The notes beneath the pieces were generated by a model, which made no database searches, was not told where the DNA came from, and worked only from the letters and a program-made list of their open reading frames with translations. A stretch of DNA of 52,980 nucleotides from an uncultured Candidatus Poseidoniales archaeon (GTDB lineage: Archaea > Thermoplasmatota > Poseidoniia > Poseidoniales > Poseidoniaceae), in NCBI GenBank assembly GCA_905181715.1, contig CAJIYT010000019.1:1-52980 (forward strand). Reading direction: 5' to 3'. The position numbers and the translations under genes are program-made. This document shows, one piece after another, positions 36,785-45,240 of the stretch (positions are counted from its first letter, which is position 1; every line of letters starts with the position of its first letter).

Positions 36785-38802
36785 CAAGAAAACCTCTCGA
36801 TCGCTGCTTTGAGTAAAGCACTGACCTCTCTGCCATCAGCAGCACCACCGCATTCTCCCATCACCACACCCATCAAAGGACCAATGGCCCCTAAGCCACG
36901 CTCTTTGATGAAATCAAGACGCTCTGCAACGACCTTGTCGACGATTTCTTTCAGATCATTAGTATCTGCTGGTACGAGGCCGAGTTGTTCGGATCTAGCT
37001 ATGATTTCACTCATCGAAGGAACTTCTCCCTTCAGTGAATCCAATAATTTACCAATTCCTTCTCGAGTTACGTGACCTTGTTCCATTGCTGCGATAACCA
37101 ATGCCATCAACCCGACATCTGCATTGTGTTCTAGCAAAGTACTAGCCCAAGCTTTGGGGGGAAGATCGTTGGCGTGAGCAAAGAAATGGTCATCGAGTTC
37201 TCGAGCCAATAATTGGTTGGCCTGGTCAGAAGATATTTCGCATCCATTCAGGCGATTGAGACGCTGTTCTTGACTTGGTGGCAAATTACTAGCGATATCC
37301 TGCCAGTGCGAACTGTCAAGAGGTAGAGGTGAGATATCCGTCTCTGGATACATACGTGCTCCACCCGGTAGAGGACGCATCGGTGTAGTGGTTCCATCTT
37401 CAGGTGCACCTTTGCGAATAACGACTTGACGAACCTCCTGCGGAATTCGCTCAAAGGCTATTCTCGCCCGCATGCAAACTCCTTCCAATGCGAGTTCTGC
37501 TTGCCAATCAACAGCGAGGCAGAGAACAAATGCATCGACTCCTTTTAGTGTGCTTCTAACCACATCAACCTCTGCTTGAGTGATGCCATAGGCAGGCAAT
37601 TCATCGGAATGAAAAATCCCAGCAACACCTGCAGTCTTTGCGGCTCCCGCTAACTCGCGACCGAGCCTTGGCATTTGTGCACCGTCATTATCTAACTCTT
37701 TACAGCCGATATGTCCTGCGAATCCAGGTAGAGGTAATGCTAGCATGACCTTGTCAGCAGACAAACCATCAACTACCATTTTCGACGTACAATCGGTGAA
37801 ACAAGCGCTTACATCGACAGTAGATAAAGGCAACAAATCTCTGACTTGAGCACTGATATTCTCATCTGATATTCTACGGTCCGTCGATAGTAATGGTAAG
37901 GAAAATTGTGTGCGCAATTGATTTGTCAACCGGAAGAAATGTAATTGTCGAGCCATCTCAAGACGGATGATTTTTGGAATCCACGAAAGGTCTTGACAAC
38001 CTTTGATTTCAACTCTATCACCACACATAAGAGAGACATTGAGGTCTTGTCTAATACTACCCAAACCTCTCCTCACTCTACGAGTATCTCTTAGCACTCG
38101 GCCAAGAGCAAGTGCGGTTTGTTGAGCGTGATCTGGAGTGGTGATATCCGGAGCGGTTGCAATCTCAATCAAGGGAATACCAAGTCGATCTAAATTCCAA
38201 GTCACCACCTCTCCTTGCGAACTTTGTTGAGCATCTAATTTACGGGCACTATCCTCTTCAAGACACAGTACATCGATACCAACATCTCCACCCTCGGTCT
38301 TTAGAACTCCATCAGTTGCTATCAACGTGGTACGTTGGAAGCCGCTGGTATTCGAGCCATCGACTACGGTTTTCCTCATCGCTTGCAATAGCATTACCGG
38401 CTTGCAGTCCATCATTGCTGAAACGGTAAGAGCGATATCGACCGCGTTCTCATCGTGTGGTAATGGTGGTTGCTCATCGAGTTCGATCAGCCCTGAATTT
38501 GGTGATTGACAATAGACAAAACTACGGTTTCTCTTACTCTCAAAGCGAGCGGCAACGTCGACTACACCACCTTCTCCCGAGGCAGCCCGTAAACGACGCG
38601 GGATTTTTGGCCAAGTATCTGGTAAGGAATCTATTGTGACATCATACAATTCGCCCAATTGGCGAGAATGGAGTTTCCCAGTGGCTAATTGCTGGTGAAC
38701 CTCTATTCCACACATGAAACCGAGTGATTCTGGATCGAGACTAGCGGGATCGCTGACATCCCCCTCTACGCCCGCCATATTGGAAGGGGAGGTATAAGTC
38801 AT
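36784..38802 (-). CDS. gatE: Glu-tRNA(Gln) amidotransferase subunit E
   Basis: 672 residues. FMCGIEVHQQLATGKLHSRQ opens the GatB/GatE core; GSNTSGFQRTTLIATDG, SARKLDAQQ, NLDRLGIPLIEIAT and GLGSIRQDLNVS follow. The AspRS-like GAD insertion is in the middle (GFAGHIGCKELDNDGAQMP) and MYPETDISP and a YqeY tail end the protein. With GatD it converts Glu-tRNA(Gln) to Gln-tRNA(Gln), a pathway specific to archaea. GatD is not in the window. It lies 18 bases downstream of mcm and overlaps the next gene. Confidence 0.95.
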   Translation of the reverse strand: MTYTSPSNMAGVEGDVSDPASLDPESLGFMCGIEVHQQLATGKLHSRQLGELYDVTIDSLPDTWPKIPRRLRAASGEGGVVDVAARFESKRNRSFVYCQSPNSGLIELDEQPPLPHDENAVDIALTVSAMMDCKPVMLLQAMRKTVVDGSNTSGFQRTTLIATDGVLKTEGGDVGIDVLCLEEDSARKLDAQQSSQGEVVTWNLDRLGIPLIEIATAPDITTPDHAQQTALALGRVLRDTRRVRRGLGSIRQDLNVSLMCGDRVEIKGCQDLSWIPKIIRLEMARQLHFFRLTNQLRTQFSLPLLSTDRRISDENISAQVRDLLPLSTVDVSACFTDCTSKMVVDGLSADKVMLALPLPGFAGHIGCKELDNDGAQMPRLGRELAGAAKTAGVAGIFHSDELPAYGITQAEVDVVRSTLKGVDAFVLCLAVDWQAELALEGVCMRARIAFERIPQEVRQVVIRKGAPEDGTTTPMRPLPGGARMYPETDISPLPLDSSHWQDIASNLPPSQEQRLNRLNGCEISSDQANQLLARELDDHFFAHANDLPPKAWASTLLEHNADVGLMALVIAAMEQGHVTREGIGKLLDSLKGEVPSMSEIIARSEQLGLVPADTNDLKEIVDKVVAERLDFIKERGLGAIGPLMGVVMGECGGAADGREVSALLKAAIERFS

Positions 38803-38820
38803 TGATGAGGACGCCGCTTG

Positions 38821-40938
38821 TCAAGCCAAATTGAGTGAGTCATAAGAGGGCTTAAACAACCTGCCTGCAGTAACATGCCCATCGATGATATCCTCGGCCA
38901 GTGTACGACTGATCTCATTACGTTCGGCTTCGTTAAGAACGATATTTAATTCGACATCACCACCCATCTCACGACACATGCGCTCGACGATGTCAAGAAT
39001 AATCCTCTCCCGGTTTCGAGTGTTACCCTTTTTGCCGGAGTTCATCGTTGTCTCATCGAAATTACCACCCATCAAATCATTTCGCCAAAGCTTGGTCAAC
39101 CGAATCGCTTTCTCAGCATCTTGGAGGTTCGCATCGTTTGATAATCTAATACGAGCGCTAGCCTCAGTCAATCTTGCCAGTGCTTCTAATGCCCTAGCGG
39201 TAATGGCAATCGAATCCTTGAACTCCCCGCCTTCTCTTCTAGTTTTGACATAGAAATCGACCAATGCAGTCCTTGCTGCAGCATCGAGATTAGGGTGAAT
39301 ATTACGCTTGCAATAGGCGATATATTTACGAATCATATCCTTCTCAATCTGGACGTCACCATATTCATCTTTGCTAAGATTTGGAGTATCGCTGGTACGA
39401 GATGGATCAGATGCACTACCTTCCTCAATCAATAATTCGCTAATACCGACTGTACGTTTATCGACGATATGGTTGGCAATCATCGAATCTTGTTCGGTAT
39501 TTGGAGCATCGGTCAGTAACCAAATGATGTCGAATCTAGATAATAAAGGGGGGCCTAGATTTACTTGACTGGTAAATGGGGTTTCTGAGACAGCCTCGAA
39601 GCGACCATTCTTTGGGTTAGCCGCTGCGAGAATCGCACATCTGGTGCGCAAAGTTGCGCTTATTCCAGCCTTGGATATTGAAATCCGCTGTTGTTCCATC
39701 GCTTCGTGCATCGAAGACCTATCGCCTTCATTCATCTTATCGAATTCGTCAATTGCCGCAAGCCCAAGGTCAGCGAGAGCAAGTGCTCCAGCTTCCAAAG
39801 TCCAGCGTCCATCAGCAGTTGTATCTTGAACCGCTGCCGCGGTAAGACCCGCTGCTGTAGCCGACATACCGGAAGTAAACCGACCACGAGGAGAAATCGT
39901 CGACATATAGGATAGAAGTTGAGATTTAGCTACACCCGGGTCGCCCATCAAAAGAATATGAATGTCACCGCGGGTTCTAGTTCCATCAGAATTTCTTCTT
40001 GCAACACCGCCGAATAATTGTAACATCAACGATTCTTTAACATGTGTCATTCCGAAAATTGAGGGCGCAATCGACCTAGTAAGGATATTGTAAACATCAT
40101 CATTCGATGCAAGTTCTTTGATGAAGCGCTCCTCTTCGTCAGAAATAACAATTTCCTCAAGCGGTATATTCTGCCTTTCGATGCTGGATATTCGTAAAAA
40201 TATATCAAAAATCGGTGTATCTTTGCCGCCTTTGCGCTGAGAACGGACAAACAATACGCCATTCACAGTCACTCTATCTCCGGGGTTGAGTATTCCAGCC
40301 AAATCATGTTCAGCAATACCCAACAATCTCTGTGGTTGAACACCGCCACTGAGGCCTTCTGGTAATTCTTGTACTTCGATAAATTGATTATTTATCAATT
40401 CGGAATCCTTGCTGACTAACTCGAATCTAGTCTCTCTTTTCTTTCTGCCACAACCACCATCTGCGAGCATACACTCGATTGGTTCGATTAATTCCTGCTC
40501 ATTGGGTTGTTCTATCGTCAGGTGATGGCCACAAGAAATACAAGCGAATACAGCCCTGTATATCCTTGGTCTTACACCTGAAATCTTGGTGACGATGCCT
40601 TCAATTCCTATCATCAAACCGATATCATCGGCTCTGAGTTGACGAACTGTTCTGTGTCTATCTGCTGGCAGATTAACTAAGCGAATGAATGGGTTCAATC
40701 CCTTTGAACCCCCTTCGATCAACAGGTCCCGTAATACGCGATTAGCCGCACCAAGGTGGCCATCAGGATTATCGATAATAGAGCTGGCAAACTCGGGATT
40801 GAATGCTTCGATAACGCGATAACTGATTACTAAACTCTGAGTTTCAGGCCAGGTGACTTGAAGGTCGTGAATCGCATCGGAGAACTGTTCGGTGAGTAAA
40901 GAAAGCCAACGGGCGGGAAGATCGAATTCTAATGTCAT
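38821..40938 (-). CDS. mcm: Replicative helicase MCM
   Basis: 705 residues. The N-terminal domain has a zinc site (CISC, then C at the end of an ECMLADGGC stretch), and the AAA+ core shows Walker A GDPGVAKSQ, Walker B AAIDEFDKM, sensor-1 ILAAANPKNGRF and the arginine finger LLSRFDI. A winged-helix C terminus follows. It forms the hexameric replicative helicase of archaea. No intein interrupts the Walker regions. Confidence 0.96.
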   Translation of the reverse strand: MTLEFDLPARWLSLLTEQFSDAIHDLQVTWPETQSLVISYRVIEAFNPEFASSIIDNPDGHLGAANRVLRDLLIEGGSKGLNPFIRLVNLPADRHRTVRQLRADDIGLMIGIEGIVTKISGVRPRIYRAVFACISCGHHLTIEQPNEQELIEPIECMLADGGCGRKKRETRFELVSKDSELINNQFIEVQELPEGLSGGVQPQRLLGIAEHDLAGILNPGDRVTVNGVLFVRSQRKGGKDTPIFDIFLRISSIERQNIPLEEIVISDEEERFIKELASNDDVYNILTRSIAPSIFGMTHVKESLMLQLFGGVARRNSDGTRTRGDIHILLMGDPGVAKSQLLSYMSTISPRGRFTSGMSATAAGLTAAAVQDTTADGRWTLEAGALALADLGLAAIDEFDKMNEGDRSSMHEAMEQQRISISKAGISATLRTRCAILAAANPKNGRFEAVSETPFTSQVNLGPPLLSRFDIIWLLTDAPNTEQDSMIANHIVDKRTVGISELLIEEGSASDPSRTSDTPNLSKDEYGDVQIEKDMIRKYIAYCKRNIHPNLDAAARTALVDFYVKTRREGGEFKDSIAITARALEALARLTEASARIRLSNDANLQDAEKAIRLTKLWRNDLMGGNFDETTMNSGKKGNTRNRERIILDIVERMCREMGGDVELNIVLNEAERNEISRTLAEDIIDGHVTAGRLFKPSYDSLNLA

Positions 40939-41112
40939 GATATTCCCTCGGGCTTTGGCTTGTTACGCCTCCGGCTTATGAGGCTTACACTGATAATCCG
41001 CACCCCCTTGCTTCCACTGGAAAATAATAGTCCCTCAGTGCTTGATTTGAGAATCTGTGTATGTCCACTGCCCAACCGCCAAACCAATGGGGAGGCAACT
41101 GTTCCATCAGCC
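40939..41112. other. 174-base gap between mcm and the esterase
   Basis: It separates the divergent mcm and esterase genes. The plus strand is open from 40960, but the resulting 51 residues do not resemble a protein. I looked for a tRNA (B-box-like tcaaatc on the minus strand) and found no cloverleaf. It presumably holds both promoters; no TATA box stands out. Confidence 0.5.
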
Positions 41113-42087
41113 ATGCCGCAGCATTCTTTCGAGGTCCTTCGGGGCGAGTCAACACGCTTCTCATTTTCGTCAACGGTTCTTGAAAATACCCTTGGTGACC
41201 CTTTAGAAAGAGAGGTCCTAGTTCACATTCCTCCAGGTGTTGAAGGCGAGGTACCTTGTATCATTTACCTCGCACCATATACCGGTACTGGAATGGGTCG
41301 TGCCAACTGGAGGGCATTTGATGAGACCTTGCCGCAACGTTTTGAAAGATTGATTCGAGAAGGTAAAATGGGTCCATGCATCTTGGTGATGCCCGATACT
41401 TTCACCTCATTAGGTGGCAACCAATTCATCGATAGTTCGGTAATGGGTAAGTGGGGGACTTGGTTAGCACAGGATTTACAGCGCGAATTGTCTGCTCGAT
41501 ATCCGATTTCTGGTTTTGCATTGGTTGGAAAATCAAGCGGAGGCTATGGTGCGTTAGTGCGCGGAATGATGGATGATTGCTGGGATGCTGTTGCTTGCCA
41601 TTCTGGTGATTGCGGTTTCAATCTCCTGTATGGTGAAGCGATGGCTTCGAGCCTTACTAGAGTAGAACAATTCTCTGGAGTTGAGGGTTTTCTCACTCAT
41701 GTAAAGGAGAGTAAATCTCTTTCGCATGATGATTTCCACACTTTGATGATATGTGCTATGTCTGCATCATATGACCCGTTGGAAAAGATCGAATTACCTG
41801 TCGACAACCATTTCTGCGAGTTTATCACTGAAAGATGGGATAATTGGTTAGCATGGGATCCATTGAACCTTATTGAAGAATATCAGGATTTACCGCCGAC
41901 TTGGATAGATGTAGGGGACCGTGATCAATACCATATACAATATGGAATCCGCCTCTTAGTCGCTCGATTAAATGAACTTTCAATCGCTCATCATCACGAG
42001 GAATTCTCTGGAACTCATAGTGGAATCGACCACCGTTTGGACCTCTCGTTGCCTTGGCTATTCAAAACGATGACATCGACATCATGA
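41113..42087 (+). CDS. Esterase D/enterochelin-esterase-like alpha/beta hydrolase
   Basis: 324 residues from the ATG at 41113; the frame is open from 40960 but the first 51 residues are Arg/Pro/Leu-rich and unlike the family, so they are probably not translated. The fold is that of the esterase family: EREVLVHIPPG, CIIYLAPYTGTG, CILVMPDTFTSLGGNQ, the nucleophile Ser in GKSSGGYGALV, and Asp/His near IDVGDRDQYH and GTHSGIDHR. No signal peptide is present. Substrate unknown: feruloyl esterase, S-formylglutathione hydrolase and siderophore esterase are all members. It is followed by purM. Confidence 0.75.
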   Translation: MPQHSFEVLRGESTRFSFSSTVLENTLGDPLEREVLVHIPPGVEGEVPCIIYLAPYTGTGMGRANWRAFDETLPQRFERLIREGKMGPCILVMPDTFTSLGGNQFIDSSVMGKWGTWLAQDLQRELSARYPISGFALVGKSSGGYGALVRGMMDDCWDAVACHSGDCGFNLLYGEAMASSLTRVEQFSGVEGFLTHVKESKSLSHDDFHTLMICAMSASYDPLEKIELPVDNHFCEFITERWDNWLAWDPLNLIEEYQDLPPTWIDVGDRDQYHIQYGIRLLVARLNELSIAHHHEEFSGTHSGIDHRLDLSLPWLFKTMTSTS

Positions 42088-42112
42088 TGACTGTCTTTTA
42101 TCTGGCATCAGC

Positions 42113-43222
42113 ATGGCGAAGGGGCTTGACTATGCTTCGAGCGGTGTCGATATCTCTCTCGAAGGAGCAGCAGTCGGCGCTCTAATCGGTGCGCTTGCCA
42201 ATTCCGTAAGGCCTAGCGGTACCCCCGGGGCACCGGTTCATCTTCCGGGTGGATTTGGCGGACTAATAGAATTCAAAGGCGATTACCTCGCTTTAGCTAC
42301 CGATGGCGTCGGCAGTAAATTGCAAATTGCCAGCAGTCTGAACAAATGGTATGGAGTCGGCATCGATTGCATGGCGATGAATGTAAATGACCTGTTATGT
42401 GTCGGTGCAGAACCAATAGCGTTTGTCGATTATATTGCGGTGCCCAAACCCGATCCAATCGTCCATCAAGCACTTGGCGCTAGTCTTGCTGAAGCCTGCC
42501 GTAGGGCGAGAGTAACATTGGCTGGTGGAGAAACAGCAAGTCTACCGGGAATTGTAACAGAATTAGATCTCTCAGGCACTGCTTTAGGTTGGCTTGCCGG
42601 CGGCGACGAAATAACCGGTGCTCGATTGACAGCTGGCGATGTGTTAATTGGATTGCCAAGTAGTGGTATTCATTCTAATGGATATTCTCTGGTGCGTAAA
42701 GTTCTGGAGAAAGCCAATGCCGATATACGTGCAAAAGCACCATTTGCAATTGGTGACCATGGAAGGATAGAGAGAAGCGAAGAAGGCGAGATAACCTTTG
42801 GAGAGGTTCTGTTAAACCCGACTCGAATCTACTGCGACCCAATAGTCGATTTATTCCAAGCAACAAAGGATGGAGGGCCTTGTGAGCATAGTGACCTTCA
42901 TGCGATTGTTCATATCACTGGAGGAGGATTATCCAATCTCCTGCGATTGCACGATACTTTGGGTTGGCACATCTCTAATCCAATGCCGGTACTTGAAGAA
43001 TTCCAATGGCTTGCCAAAGAAGGAGAGATCAATGCATGGGAGATGCACCGGACTTTCAATATGGGATGTGGAATGATTATTGCCGTCTCAGCCGCTAAGG
43101 CTGACAAAATCCTTGCTTGGCTCGAAGAGAGATTACCTGGGTGCAATATCATTGGCGAGGTTCGAGACCATGGCCATCGTGTCACTCATGTGATTACGGA
43201 AGTGGAATACAAGGAATATTGA
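42113..43222 (+). CDS. purM: Phosphoribosylformylglycinamidine cyclo-ligase
   Basis: 369 residues, the AIR synthetase family. The opening is LDYASSGVDISLEGA, then ALATDGVGSKLQIA, GIDCMAMNVNDLLCVGAEPIA, GGETASLPG and GLPSSGIHSNGYSLVRKV, and the GG-x-x-N-Lr and MHRTFNMGCGM motifs of the C-terminal half. It closes the imidazole ring in purine synthesis. Its stop codon TGA is followed at once, in the same frame, by the open frame of trm1. Confidence 0.93.
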   Translation: MAKGLDYASSGVDISLEGAAVGALIGALANSVRPSGTPGAPVHLPGGFGGLIEFKGDYLALATDGVGSKLQIASSLNKWYGVGIDCMAMNVNDLLCVGAEPIAFVDYIAVPKPDPIVHQALGASLAEACRRARVTLAGGETASLPGIVTELDLSGTALGWLAGGDEITGARLTAGDVLIGLPSSGIHSNGYSLVRKVLEKANADIRAKAPFAIGDHGRIERSEEGEITFGEVLLNPTRIYCDPIVDLFQATKDGGPCEHSDLHAIVHITGGGLSNLLRLHDTLGWHISNPMPVLEEFQWLAKEGEINAWEMHRTFNMGCGMIIAVSAAKADKILAWLEERLPGCNIIGEVRDHGHRVTHVITEVEYKEY

Positions 43223-43230
43223 GGTGATCC
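43221..43230 (+). promoter_or_regulatory. Strong Shine-Dalgarno site for trm1
   Basis: GAGGTGATCC, a long complement to the archaeal 16S 3' end, overlaps the purM stop and ends 1 base before CTG 43232. The ATG at 43319 lacks any such site. Confidence 0.6.
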
Positions 43231-43231
43231 T

Positions 43232-44446
43232 CTGAGCACAGAGGGAAACGAAGAACATATTTGGCTTGAAGGGCGAACAATAGTTCGTCTCAAACCAAAT
43301 CAACCGCGTCCATCCCATATGCCACGTGGTCCGATTTCAGCGGGAGAGACCGGTTTTTACAATCCGGCAATGGCTGCACCTAGAACCCGCTCAGTCCTAC
43401 TGTTAGCCGACGCATTGGAGTACGGTTGGTTGACTCGTTCCAATAGTGGATTGAGGGTTCTCGAATCACTTTGCTCGACGGGAACTCGCTCGCGCAGATG
43501 GTGTACAGAAATACCTGAAAAATTACTTGAGAATGTCATTATTACAGCCAATGATCGCGATGCAGGCGCCATCGAATGGGCGAAATCATATGGCGATGGT
43601 ACAGTGATTAATTGGTCGCAAGAAGATGCGCGAATACTAATGCATAGAGACTCTTTTCAATGGATTGATATCGATCCCTTTGGTAGTCCAATTACCTTTA
43701 TTGATTCAGCCATGCAATCTCTACCTAGGGTAGGAATGCTCGAAATAACTGCAACTGATACCGCCGCTCTTTGTGGTAGCGCATCGGATGCTAGCAAGCG
43801 AAGATATGGTGGCCTAGGTCTCAATGATTCGTATCGTCATGATGATGCAATTCGTATCCTTCTCGCTACAGTTGCAAAGGCTGCAGCCCAGCATGATCGA
43901 ATAATCGAACCAATTCTATCGCTTTTCGATGGCCATCATTTGCGAGTCTCGGTTCGAGTCCGCAAATCACGTAAAAAAGCATCTCAGGTTGGAGAGATGA
44001 TCGGTTGGCGTCATCGAGATGCTGCTGCAACCCTCTCTTTGGAAAAGGTTGAACCGTGTAGTGGTCCTTTGTGGATTGGACCATTATGCGATGCGGAAAT
44101 AGCGGGTCGAATAACCGAGGAAAAAGCCTTGCAATTATGTGGTGCTGATGAGGATGTTATGCCTGAATATTGGACTGCTAACGATCTAGAGTTATCTCAT
44201 AGAGAAATCATTAGATCTGTGAGGTTCATCGCGGAATCTGCAGATTTAATGAGTCGCAATCACTTGTTCATGCCAATCGACTTACTACCGAGATTGGCAG
44301 GTCTTGCTGGACCTCCAGCGATGAATTCGCTAATTGGGGCATTACAAACCGCAGGTCATTGTGCTGCACGAGGGCCAAATATGGACCCGACAATCTTGAC
44401 CGATGCAACTCTTGATGAATTGATTACGGTAGTGCAAAACCTTTGA
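43232..44446 (+). CDS. trm1: tRNA (guanine26-N2/N2,N2)-methyltransferase Trm1, probable CTG start
   Basis: 404 residues if begun at CTG 43232; 375 if begun at ATG 43319. Upstream of the ATG the frame encodes a stretch ending HIWLEGRTIVRLKPNQPRP, which matches the first strands of Trm1 (EG followed by a hydrophobic strand before the FYNP box). Further motifs: GFYNPAMAAPR, RVLESLCSTGTRSRRW (SAM site), WIDIDPFGSP (catalytic DPFG), EITATDTAALCG and GPLWIGPL. It dimethylates G26 of tRNA. The Cys-rich zinc-binding part usual before the GPLW box is reduced to one Cys here. No ATG, GTG or TTG occurs in frame between the purM stop and 43319. It follows purM and converges on the PAC2 gene. Confidence 0.9.
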   Translation: MSTEGNEEHIWLEGRTIVRLKPNQPRPSHMPRGPISAGETGFYNPAMAAPRTRSVLLLADALEYGWLTRSNSGLRVLESLCSTGTRSRRWCTEIPEKLLENVIITANDRDAGAIEWAKSYGDGTVINWSQEDARILMHRDSFQWIDIDPFGSPITFIDSAMQSLPRVGMLEITATDTAALCGSASDASKRRYGGLGLNDSYRHDDAIRILLATVAKAAAQHDRIIEPILSLFDGHHLRVSVRVRKSRKKASQVGEMIGWRHRDAAATLSLEKVEPCSGPLWIGPLCDAEIAGRITEEKALQLCGADEDVMPEYWTANDLELSHREIIRSVRFIAESADLMSRNHLFMPIDLLPRLAGLAGPPAMNSLIGALQTAGHCAARGPNMDPTILTDATLDELITVVQNL

Positions 44447-45199
44447 TCAACCAAAACTCGGGTCGTCCTCTGCTTGGTCATCAGGCGCTGGGAGATAGTT
44501 TTGCGAACTTTCAAACACTTCTCTAACACTATTCTCTATTGAGCGCGCATCTTCTAATAATTTACTTAGAGGAATATCGATTTCAGTCATCTCACTCACA
44601 GCTTCGACAATCAGTGCTGCGGCTCTAGCATCAGGATACATTGGGTTGCACTCGGCTAACAATGCAGTGATATCCAAACCTAGCCGATCACCTTCGCTCA
44701 ATAGATAGCCACAGATTCCCGTGACAATACCTTGCTGAATCGGTTGAACTCCGGCATTGTTCAAAGCAACACGGGAAGAAGAACTTGAGCCAACCCCATA
44801 AAGCGCTCCTTCACTCTCATCTTTACTCGATTGAGTCAAACCATCAAGTATTATCAAACGTTCAAATCCTCCTTTGGTATACCACTCAAGAACGGTATTA
44901 GCAAAATTGATGTCGTGTTTAGAATCGAATTGAACTTCAGCAGTGAAGACGCCGATACCCTTGCCTTGGTATACCCTCACTGGGTGCTTTGGTACCTCAT
45001 TATGAATCAGAGCAACAGCCGGAAAATCTGCATTGAGAACAGTGCCTAATTGCTTTAGTGCTAGTTCAGAAATGATATGGCTAGCTGCGATTATCCCGAC
45101 CATGCCAACGGTAGAAAAGCCACAGATTGCGACACCACCTGTAGTAGGGTCTGCATCCTTGTGCAGAACCAATGTATAGCCTGACCCAGAATCACCCAT
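44447..45199 (-). CDS. PAC2-family protein (proteasome-assembly-chaperone-like)
   Basis: 250 residues from ATG 45199, with GAGGGGGG about 8 bases upstream; the open frame to 45265 would overlap the preceding gene. The PAC2 pattern is visible in VAICGFSTVGMVGIIAASHI, ALIHNEVPKHPVRVYQG, LIILDGLTQSS and GIVTGICGYLL, with a C-terminal acidic tail. Archaeal PAC2 proteins are related to eukaryotic proteasome assembly chaperones; some are ligases acting on small molecules. It lies 41 bases after the large surface protein gene. Confidence 0.8.
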   Translation of the reverse strand: MGDSGSGYTLVLHKDADPTTGGVAICGFSTVGMVGIIAASHIISELALKQLGTVLNADFPAVALIHNEVPKHPVRVYQGKGIGVFTAEVQFDSKHDINFANTVLEWYTKGGFERLIILDGLTQSSKDESEGALYGVGSSSSSRVALNNAGVQPIQQGIVTGICGYLLSEGDRLGLDITALLAECNPMYPDARAAALIVEAVSEMTEIDIPLSKLLEDARSIENSVREVFESSQNYLPAPDDQAEDDPSFG

Positions 45200-45240
45200 C
45201 AGATAGCCCCCCTCTTCTCTACTCGGTAAGCCGGTGTTTT

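Noticed and set aside
38885..39253. 122-codon plus-strand frame inside mcm
   Set aside because: Antisense shadow, Ser/Leu/Arg-rich.
39600..40000. Intein in MCM
   Set aside because: The Walker A and Walker B regions are continuous and of normal spacing.
40960..41112. N-terminal extension of the esterase
   Set aside because: The 51 residues do not look like protein, and the family starts after ATG 41113.
40939..41112. tRNA gene in the mcm-esterase gap
   Set aside because: A B-box-like string exists but no acceptor stem or anticodon arm can be folded around it.
43220..43234. PurM-Trm1 stop-codon readthrough or selenocysteine
   Set aside because: No SECIS-like hairpin was seen, and a strong ribosome site placed right at the stop explains re-initiation better.
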